The notes below the pieces were generated by a model. That model was not told the DNA's origin and ran no database searches. It saw nothing but the letters and a program-made list of their open reading frames with translations. The position numbers and the translations under genes are program-made. From Chloroflexota bacterium (GTDB lineage: Bacteria > Chloroflexota > Limnocylindria > Limnocylindrales > CSP1-4), in NCBI GenBank assembly GCA_021785115.1, contig JAJYGO010000422.1, positions 1 to 10,172 on the forward strand: DNA of 10,172 bases, in the 5' to 3' direction. Below, piece by piece: positions 1 to 5,665 of the stretch (position 1 is its first letter; each line of letters opens with the position of its first letter).

Positions 1-651
1 TCGTCCGCCGTCGATCGCGACCAGGTGGTCGCAGATGCGCTCCACCTCGCCGAGCAGGTGGGAGGCCATGATGATCGCGATGCCGAACTCGCTGCCGATC
101 CTGCGGATCAGCTCGAGCATCTCCTCCCGGCCCGCCGGATCGAGACCGGCAGTCGGCTCATCGAGGAGGACCAGGCTCGGGTCGTGGACCAGGGCCTGCG
201 CCAGCTTCACCCGCTGGCGCATCCCGGTGGAGTACCCGCCGATCGCCCGGTAGCGCTCCTCGTACAGCCCGACGTGCCGGAGTGTCTCCGCCGCCCGCTC
301 GCGCGCCGCGTCGGCCGGAAGCCCGCTCATGCGGGCCATGTGCGTCACGAAATCCGCGGCGCCCACGTCGGGCGGGAGGCAGTCGTGCTCCGGCATGTAG
401 CCGACACGCTGGCGGATGCGGCTCCCCTGCGTGGCGGCGTCAAGGCCGAGCACCCACGCCTTCCCGGAGGTGGCCGGCACCAGCCCCAGGAGCACCTTGA
501 GGAGCGTCGACTTGCCCGCGCCGTTGGCCCCGACCAGCCCCACGATCCCCCCGTCGAGCGCGAGGGACACGTCGTCCAGGGCGGTGACGCCGGGATAGCG
601 CTTGGTCAGGCGTTCCGTGGCGACGAGCGGCACGGATACAGCATGGCCCAT
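1..651 (-). CDS. ABC transporter ATP-binding protein (ABC-2/drug-export type), 3' end missing
   Basis: This is the nucleotide-binding subunit of an ABC transporter. It hydrolyses ATP at the inner face of the membrane to drive a separate permease, which is not in the window. The visible 217 residues contain Walker A GANGAGKST (41-49), a Q-loop region reading GYMPEHD in which E88 stands where many ABC proteins have Gln, the signature YSTGMRQR (140-147, in place of LSGGQ), Walker B LVLLDEPTAGLD (160-171) and the H-loop His (H198 in MASHLL). YSTGM and GYMPE are typical of the CcmA/DrrA-like exporters that pair with ABC-2 permeases. The C-terminus lies beyond position 1. The ATG at 651 is used here. 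An in-frame GTG at 633 gives a more usual N-terminus (MPLVATERLTKRY) and has a weak -10-like CATGCT six bases before it, so the start is uncertain. It is divergent from the phosphatase gene. The substrate cannot be told. Confidence 0.93.
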   Translation of the reverse strand, partial: MGHAVSVPLVATERLTKRYPGVTALDDVSLALDGGIVGLVGANGAGKSTLLKVLLGLVPATSGKAWVLGLDAATQGSRIRQRVGYMPEHDCLPPDVGAADFVTHMARMSGLPADAARERAAETLRHVGLYEERYRAIGGYSTGMRQRVKLAQALVHDPSLVLLDEPTAGLDPAGREEMLELIRRIGSEFGIAIIMASHLLGEVERICDHLVAIDGGR

Positions 652-761
652 CCGCGCAACCCGCCGCAGGCCGCGCCCGCACGGCCGGCCGAGCCTCGGC
701 GGCAGGTCATGCCCTCGCCGCGAGCCCGTGGCGAGCTCCCGGCGAACTCGCGGACAGCCCA

Positions 762-767
762 TACAAT
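762..767 (+). promoter_or_regulatory. -10 hexamer TACAAT for a leaderless phosphatase mRNA
   Basis: TACAAT lies exactly six bases before the GTG at 774, so the expected transcription start falls on or next to the start codon. No Shine-Dalgarno sequence lies between them. No clear -35 hexamer is seen at 16-18 bases spacing. The same arrangement occurs before three other genes in the window. Confidence 0.6.
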
Positions 768-773
768 GGCGCC

Positions 774-1613
774 GTGCCCGCTGCCGCGATCGTCTCCGAT
801 GCCGACGCTGCCCATGCCCTCGAGGTGGCGGTCGACGCCGCCCGGGTCGCGGGGCGCCTGCAGCTCGAGCGGCTCGGGAAGGTCGGCGAGATCCGCCGGA
901 AGAGCGCCCGCGACGTGGTCACCGAGGTCGACCACCTGTCCGAGCGCCTGATCATCGAGGCGCTTCGCGCGGCGTTCCCCGGAGACGCGGTCCTGGCCGA
1001 GGAATCGGGCGAGCACGCGACCGCCGGCGGTGCCGGTCCGACGGCCGGCACGGGCCGGGCCTGGGTGGTGGATCCGCTCGACGGCACGGTGAACTACGCG
1101 AACGCCGTGCCGGTCTTCTCGGTCAGCATCGGCCTCGCGGTGGACGGAGTGCCGGCGGTCGGCGTGGTGCTCGACCCGGTCCGCGACGAGATCTTCACCG
1201 CCGTCCGGGGTCGCGGTGCGCACCTGAACGATCGCCCGATCCGCAACCCGGAGAAGGCCGCGCTGGACGAGTACCTGATCGCGCTCGGTTACTCGCCCCG
1301 CGACTGGCGCTCCGACCTCGGCGACCTGCGGCGAAGCGTGCGGGCCGCGCGCCACTTCGGGTCGTCCGCCCTGGAGCTGTCGTACGTCGCGGCAGGGCGC
1401 CTGGACGCGTGCGTCCTCCCCACCGGGATGTCGAACTGGGACGTTGCCGCCGGCGGCCTGATCGCCGAGGAGGGCGGTGCGCTGGTGACCGCGGCGGATG
1501 GTTCGCCCTGGTTCGACCTGTCGCGACCGGCGACGACGATCGGGATCATCGCCGCGCCTGCCCGCCACCACGGGCGGATACTGGAGCTCTTCCGGGCGGC
1601 GGGCCCCGGCTGA
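774..1613 (+). CDS. inositol-1-monophosphatase family protein
   Basis: A 279-residue Mg2+-dependent sugar/inositol phosphatase of the IMPase/FBPase superfamily, cytosolic, with the normal length for the family. Visible metal and catalytic motifs in order: D53 in VTEVDHLSE, E76-E77 in AEESGEH, the signature DPLDGT at 100-105 (D100, D103, T105) followed by VNY, and the C-terminal motif SNWDVAAGG with D223. GSSALELSYVAAGRLDA (196-212) is the usual segment before the last motif. The family hydrolyses inositol phosphates, and relatives act on fructose-1,6-bisphosphate, histidinol phosphate or PAP; the sequence does not fix the substrate. The GTG start is chosen because no other start lies nearby in frame and a -10 hexamer sits six bases upstream, implying a leaderless message. 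It is divergent from the ABC gene and convergent with the TPP enzyme, so it is probably monocistronic. Confidence 0.93.
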   Translation: MPAAAIVSDADAAHALEVAVDAARVAGRLQLERLGKVGEIRRKSARDVVTEVDHLSERLIIEALRAAFPGDAVLAEESGEHATAGGAGPTAGTGRAWVVDPLDGTVNYANAVPVFSVSIGLAVDGVPAVGVVLDPVRDEIFTAVRGRGAHLNDRPIRNPEKAALDEYLIALGYSPRDWRSDLGDLRRSVRAARHFGSSALELSYVAAGRLDACVLPTGMSNWDVAAGGLIAEEGGALVTAADGSPWFDLSRPATTIGIIAAPARHHGRILELFRAAGPG

Positions 1614-1643
1614 TCCGGATCGGCGGCGGCCGCCCGGCTGCTG

Positions 1644-1662
1644 CCGCCCGTCCACCGGGCGG
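1644..1662. terminator. GC hairpin between convergent genes
   Basis: A perfect 7-bp stem (CCGCCCG / CGGGCGG) with a 5-base loop lies in the 126-base gap between the convergent phosphatase and TPP-enzyme genes. There is no T-run on either side, so it would be a U-tract-less, possibly bidirectional terminator. In DNA this GC-rich a 7-bp hairpin can arise by chance. The rest of the gap shows nothing else. Confidence 0.3.
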
Positions 1663-1739
1663 GCATTCGTGGTGCCGTCGGGCGTCGGTCGGGCCGCAGG
1701 GCAGTACCCGGCCAGCCGGAGTCCGTCGTGCGCCGGGCG

Positions 1740-3476
1740 TCAGCCGGGCAGGGTGGCGTCCACGCTGATCACGCGCGGATCGGTCAGCACGTGGACCAGG
1801 GCGACGCCGGGATGTCGCATGGCCGCCGCCACTGCATCGCCGACCTCGCCGTCGTGCACGGCGCGGAACGCCCGGGCGCCGCAGGCCTCCGCGACCGCCC
1901 CGAAGTCGATGGCGCCCAGGTCGGTGGCCGCCACCCGGCGCGGGTACGCGCGCTCCTGGTGCATCCGGATCGTGCCGTACATGGCGTTGTCGAAGACCAC
2001 GACGGCGAGCCGCAGGTCCTCGCGCACGGCCGTCTCCAGCTCCGCCATGAGCATCGCGAACCCCCCGTCGCCGGCCAGCGCCACCACCGGGCGCGGCCTG
2101 CCCTGCAGCTCCCTCGCGGCGATCCCGGCGCCGATCGCTGCCGGCAGCCCGTAGCCCATGGCGCCCGACGTCGGTCCCAGGAACCGGCCCCCGGGCGGCA
2201 CCGGGAGGTAGCGGGCCGCCCAACCGGCGAAGTTGCCGGCGTCGGTGGTGACGATGGCGTCCTCCGGGAGGTACCGCCGGAGCGCCGCCACGACCGTCGC
2301 CGGGTGCGCCCGTCCCCCGGCGCCGCGCGGTCCCGGGTCGGGCAGCTCCACCGCGGCGAGGTACGCCGCGCGGTCACGGGCGAGATCCGCGGCACGCCGG
2401 GCCGCGAGGGAAGCGGGCGGACGCAGCGCTCCCGGTCCCCGGCCGCTCGCGCCCGGGCCCGCCTCGCCGAGCAGCGCGAGCGCCACGCGCAGGAACGCGC
2501 GCGCGTCGGCGCGCACCGTGAGGGCGGGCGCCGGCCTGTCGCCGCGGAAGCCGGGCTCGACGTCGACGTGGACCAGGCGGGTGGCCGGCGCCGGGACCGC
2601 GTACTCGAAGGACGCGACCTCGGAGAGCCGGGTGCCGAGCGCGAGGATGACGTCCGCCTCGAGCAGGCGCGGCCGGACCGTGCGCGCCGCCGACAGGCCG
2701 GTCGCGCCCAGGTACCGCGGCGAGTCGTTGGGGAAGACGTCGGGTCGCCGCCAGGCGGCGATCACCGCGAGCCCGGCCGCCTCGGCGAACGCGCGCAGCT
2801 CGGCCGTCGCGCCGCTCCGCAGCACCCCGCCGCCGGCGACCAGCACCGGCCTCCGGGCGGATGCGAGCAGGCGGAGCGCCTCGCGCACCTCGCCGACCGG
2901 GGGCTCGGGGGGCGCGGGCGCCGCGGCCACCGTGCCCGGCTCGCCGGGGCCCGTCGGCCACGGCGCATCGACCGGCGCGCGCAGCACGTCCTCGGGCACC
3001 GCCACGAGGACGGGACCCGGACGTCCGCTGCGTGCCAGCAACGCGAGGCGCTCCACCTCCCCGGCGGCGCCGGCCGGCTCGTCGAGTTCGGCGGCACCCT
3101 TGCACAGCGCGCCGAAGGTGGCCGCCAGGTCCGTCTCCTGGAACGCCTCGCGCCCCCGGAAGGCGCGCGGCACCTGCCCCGAGATCGCCACCAGCGGCGC
3201 GGAGTCCTGCATCGCGGTGTGGAGGGCGATCGACAGGTTCGCGGTCCCGACGGCGCGCGTGGCCAGGCAGACCGCCGGTCGCCCGGTCAGCTGCGCATAC
3301 GCCTCCGCCATGAACCCCGCGCCGGCCTCGTGCCGCGTGGTCACCAGCCGGATCGATGAGTCGCGCAGCGCGTCCAGCAGCTCCAGGAAGCTCTCCCCCG
3401 GGACGGTGAACGCGTGCCGGATCCCCGCGCGCTCGAGCGCCGTGACGACCGCGCGGCCCGCCGTGACCTGGCTCAT
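1740..3476 (-). CDS. thiamine pyrophosphate-dependent enzyme, acetolactate synthase large-subunit-like
   Basis: A 578-residue enzyme with the three-domain layout of the POX/AHAS family. The N-terminal pyrimidine-binding domain (about 1-170) holds the catalytic Glu E50 in RHEAGAGFMAEAYA. A central Rossmann-like domain follows (about 195-335, AGGGVLRSG near 214-222), then the C-terminal pyrophosphate domain with the Mg-TPP motif GDGGF at 469-473 ending in N497 (VVFDN). SGAMGYGLPAAIGA (437-450) is also typical. The family condenses or decarboxylates 2-oxo acids. VPGESFLELLDAL (25-37) matches the poorly characterised AHAS-like subgroup rather than textbook IlvB, and no ilvN small subunit or ilvC lies beside it, so a branched-chain biosynthetic role is not supported. 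The loop usually reading GPGATN reads AVGTAN (75-80). The start at 3476 fits the family N-terminus and a -10 hexamer eight bases upstream; a longer form to 3560 adds only low-complexity residues. Residues 340-395 form a variable Gly/Ala/Arg-rich linker. Confidence 0.9.
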   Translation of the reverse strand: MSQVTAGRAVVTALERAGIRHAFTVPGESFLELLDALRDSSIRLVTTRHEAGAGFMAEAYAQLTGRPAVCLATRAVGTANLSIALHTAMQDSAPLVAISGQVPRAFRGREAFQETDLAATFGALCKGAAELDEPAGAAGEVERLALLARSGRPGPVLVAVPEDVLRAPVDAPWPTGPGEPGTVAAAPAPPEPPVGEVREALRLLASARRPVLVAGGGVLRSGATAELRAFAEAAGLAVIAAWRRPDVFPNDSPRYLGATGLSAARTVRPRLLEADVILALGTRLSEVASFEYAVPAPATRLVHVDVEPGFRGDRPAPALTVRADARAFLRVALALLGEAGPGASGRGPGALRPPASLAARRAADLARDRAAYLAAVELPDPGPRGAGGRAHPATVVAALRRYLPEDAIVTTDAGNFAGWAARYLPVPPGGRFLGPTSGAMGYGLPAAIGAGIAARELQGRPRPVVALAGDGGFAMLMAELETAVREDLRLAVVVFDNAMYGTIRMHQERAYPRRVAATDLGAIDFGAVAEACGARAFRAVHDGEVGDAVAAAMRHPGVALVHVLTDPRVISVDATLPG

Positions 3477-3484
3477 GGGCCGGG

Positions 3485-3490
3485 ATGGTA
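3485..3490 (-). promoter_or_regulatory. -10 hexamer TACCAT for the TPP enzyme gene
   Basis: Read on the minus strand, TACCAT is followed by eight bases (cccggccc) and the ATG at 3476. No Shine-Dalgarno sequence is present, so the message would be leaderless or nearly so. No convincing -35 hexamer is seen. Confidence 0.5.
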
Positions 3491-3583
3491 GCGCCACGCC
3501 CGGCAGGAACGGCGGGCCGCGTGTAGCGTGTGCCCGTACCGGCCCTCGGCCGGCGGCCATCCCTGGTCCACGGCGGGTGAACG

Positions 3584-4525
3584 TTGCGCGCTCGGATCAT
3601 CGACAACCCCTGGTCCTTCCGCGGCCCTTATCCGATCCACCGTGTGCTCCCCGTCCTCGAGCGCGCCGGCTGGACCGTGGACGTGGCGCATCGCGACCGC
3701 CAGACCAGCGTCCGCCGGCAGGTGGAGGAGGCGCTCGACCTCGGGGCCGAGGTGCTGGTGGGGGCCGGAGGCGACGGCACCCTGCGCGACGTGGCGGACG
3801 TCCTGGTCGGCCACCGGGCCCAGCTCGGCGTGCTGCCGGGCGGCACCGCCAACCTGTGGGCGCACGAGCTGGGCGTGGCGCGCCCGCCCGAGGAAGCCGC
3901 GGCCGCGCTCGTGGACGCCGACGTCCGCGGCATGGACATGGGGCGGCTGGTCCACCCCGACGGGCGCTACCTGCGCTTCCTGCTCATGGCGGGGATCGGG
4001 ATCGATGGCCTGATGCTCGACCACACCGACCCGCGCCTGAAGGCCAGGCTGGGTCCCGGCGGGATCGCCGTGGGCGTCGTCCGCGCGATCCCGGACTTCC
4101 GGTCGTTTCCCGTCGAGATCTCGGTGGACGGGCGGGACGCCTGGGAGGGGCGTGTCATCCAGGTGATCGTCGGGAACTCGCGCCTCTACGCGAACGTGGT
4201 GCACGCGACGCCGGACGCCCGCGTCGACGACGGGCTCCTGGATGTCACCGTGGTGCCCGCGGACGATCTGGAGGTGGCGATCCGGCTCGGCTGGTCCCTC
4301 GCCCTGCGGCGACGGCCGGGCGGCGAGGTGCCCCGCTTCCGGGGGCGGGAGATCGCGATCCGCACCCCGGTGGTCCCCCCGGTGGAGGTCGACGGCAGCG
4401 CGGTCCGGAGCAGCTCCCTCCAGGGCGCCGATGGGCGCCCCTTCCGGATCCTGGTCGAGCCCCGCACCCTCGACGTGCGGGTGCCCCGGCGCTACGCGGG
4501 CGACCTCTTCGAGCCGGCCGGCTGA
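3584..4525 (+). CDS. diacylglycerol kinase family lipid kinase
   Basis: A 313-residue lipid kinase of the DAGK_cat/YegS/DgkB type, which phosphorylates diacylglycerol or a related lipid at the inner membrane face using ATP. The nucleotide-binding fold shows RIIDNPWS at 4-11, GGDGT at 62-66 (the family hallmark), LGVLPGGTANLWA at 81-93, the second-domain motif MAGIGIDG at 135-142, GNSRLYAN at 197-204 and DDGLLDVTVVP at 215-225. The length is normal. The TTG start is chosen because a stop codon lies two codons upstream in frame, and the next internal start (GTG at codon 21) would remove the conserved NP motif. GGGTGA just upstream could serve as a weak ribosome binding site. The gene is divergent from the TPP enzyme (107-base gap) and convergent with the exonuclease, so it is probably transcribed alone. 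The exact lipid substrate is unknown. Confidence 0.92.
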   Translation: MRARIIDNPWSFRGPYPIHRVLPVLERAGWTVDVAHRDRQTSVRRQVEEALDLGAEVLVGAGGDGTLRDVADVLVGHRAQLGVLPGGTANLWAHELGVARPPEEAAAALVDADVRGMDMGRLVHPDGRYLRFLLMAGIGIDGLMLDHTDPRLKARLGPGGIAVGVVRAIPDFRSFPVEISVDGRDAWEGRVIQVIVGNSRLYANVVHATPDARVDDGLLDVTVVPADDLEVAIRLGWSLALRRRPGGEVPRFRGREIAIRTPVVPPVEVDGSAVRSSSLQGADGRPFRILVEPRTLDVRVPRRYAGDLFEPAG

Positions 4526-4553
4526 CGGCGCCGGGCCGCCCCGCCCGTTCCAC

Positions 4554-4584
4554 CCGGCCGGCTCACGCGGCCCCGCTCGGCCGG
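4554..4584. terminator. weak GC stem-loop between convergent genes
   Basis: A 7-bp inverted repeat (CCGGCCG / CGGCCGG) with a 17-base loop lies in the 97-base gap between the convergent lipid-kinase and exonuclease genes. A perfect 12-base palindrome, AGCCGGCCGGCT, sits at 4512-4523 over the lipid-kinase 3' end. No T-run is present. This is a possible terminator region, but chance pairing in GC-rich DNA is likely. Confidence 0.2.
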
Positions 4585-4622
4585 CCAGTGCCCGTGTCCC
4601 CGGCTCCGGCCGCCTCGCGCCG

Positions 4623-5504
4623 TCACGGGAGCCGCCAGCGCGGGACGCGGTCCAGCAGGTGCGGGGCACGCAGCCTCGCGACCAGGGCCTCGAACGGTCC
4701 GCGCGGCACGCCCGACCAGGCCAGGTCATCCAGGCTCTCCGCGAGCGGCACGTCGAGCCGGAGCGTGGCCAGCTCCCGGTAGAGCCGGGCCTCCTCCCGT
4801 CCGTCGCGGAGGGCGGCCGCGAGGCGCCCGGGGTTGCGCACCGTCACGTCCCAGTCCTCCATCCGTTCCGGGATTGCCTCGAGATGCCCGTAGCGGCGCA
4901 GCACCGTCGACGCCGAACGTTCCCCCCACCCGCGCAGGCCGGGGAACCCGTCGGCGGCGTCGCCCACCAGGGCCAGCCAGTCGGGGATGCTCCCGGGCTC
5001 CACCCCGAAGCGCGCCCGCACCGCGTCCGCGTCGACCAGGCGCTCGCGACGCCGGTCCCAGGCGACCACCCGCCCGTCGGCACGCACGCACTGCGCGAGG
5101 TCCTTGTCCGGCGAGAGGATCACCACCCGCTCGATCCCCGGCGCGTCGGCCCAGCGCGCCGCCGCCGTCGCCAGGGCGTCGTCCGCCTCGAACTCGGCCA
5201 TCGGCCAGACCACGAGGCCCGTCGCCCGGAGCGCGTCCTCGGCGGACCCGAACTGCGCCAGGAGTTCCGGCGGCATCCCCGCCTCGGTCTTGTATCCGGC
5301 GTATCGCTCGTTGCGCCACGACCGGATCACGTGGTCGGTCGCACAGGCGAGGTGCGTGACCTCGGGCTGGCGCAGCAGCCGCAGCACGCTCTCGACGAGT
5401 CCGATGGTGGCGCCGGCCTCGCGTCCGTCCGCGTCGGTGGCCGGCGGGCGGCCGAAGTGGGCCCGGAAGAGCTCGTAGGTGGCGTCGAGCAGGTGGAGCT
5501 GCAT
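4623..5504 (-). CDS. stand-alone 5'-3' exonuclease / flap endonuclease (Pol I N-domain-like)
   Basis: A 293-residue metal-dependent 5' nuclease of the FEN/Pol I 5'-3' exonuclease family, which removes RNA primers and 5' flaps in DNA repair and Okazaki-fragment processing. Acidic metal ligands are visible: D7 (LLDATYELFRAHF), D57 (ATDHVIRSWRNERYAGYK, including the substrate-binding R and YK residues), E106/D108/D109 (EFEADDAL), D133/D135 (LSPDKDLAQ) and D182/D185 (LVGDAADGFPGL). The helix-hairpin-helix segment GLRGWGERSAS (189-199) follows directly. The protein ends after the nuclease domain, with no polymerase domain in the window, so it acts as a separate protein. The start at 5504 gives the exact family N-terminus, and a -10 hexamer lies six bases upstream. 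Extension to 5657 adds only Arg/Gly-rich residues. It is divergent from the P-type ATPase and probably monocistronic. Confidence 0.92.
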   Translation of the reverse strand: MQLHLLDATYELFRAHFGRPPATDADGREAGATIGLVESVLRLLRQPEVTHLACATDHVIRSWRNERYAGYKTEAGMPPELLAQFGSAEDALRATGLVVWPMAEFEADDALATAAARWADAPGIERVVILSPDKDLAQCVRADGRVVAWDRRRERLVDADAVRARFGVEPGSIPDWLALVGDAADGFPGLRGWGERSASTVLRRYGHLEAIPERMEDWDVTVRNPGRLAAALRDGREEARLYRELATLRLDVPLAESLDDLAWSGVPRGPFEALVARLRAPHLLDRVPRWRLP

Positions 5505-5510
5505 CGGCCG

Positions 5511-5516
5511 ACGGTA
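5511..5516 (-). promoter_or_regulatory. -10 hexamer TACCGT for the exonuclease gene
   Basis: On the minus strand TACCGT is followed by six bases (cggccg) and the ATG at 5504, with no Shine-Dalgarno sequence. This is the same spacing as TACAAT before the phosphatase gene, suggesting a leaderless transcript. No -35 consensus is visible. Confidence 0.45.
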
Positions 5517-5665
5517 CCATCGACGCCGCTCGGCATCCCGTGGGCGGCCGGTCCCGCCGCGGGCGCGGCCGGAGCATGTTGGGCGTCTTCCGGGCCCATC
5601 GGCCCCCGGACCCCGCCCGCTTCGGCATGCGCGACAGTTGACCCTTCGGTCCACCATGGAGCGCT

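Noticed and set aside
731..751. GCGAG/CTCGC inverted repeat in the ABC/phosphatase divergent region
   Set aside because: Only five bp with an 11-base loop in GC-rich DNA; easily due to chance and not repeated elsewhere.
602..1768. A 388-codon plus-strand frame over the phosphatase gene
   Set aside because: It is Arg-rich low-complexity sequence and the phosphatase frame holds all family motifs.
3477..3560. N-terminal extension of the TPP enzyme
   Set aside because: The extra 28 residues do not resemble the family, and the start at 3476 has a -10 box at the right distance.
2233..4782. An 849-codon plus-strand frame across the TPP enzyme and lipid-kinase genes
   Set aside because: It is Ala/Arg/Ser/Pro-rich, crosses two well-supported genes in other frames and shows no motif.
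5638..5643. TTGACC as a -35 element for the P-type ATPase
   Set aside because: At 17 bases spacing the following hexamer is GCGCTA, and the implied start would fall inside the coding sequence, so I do not call a promoter.
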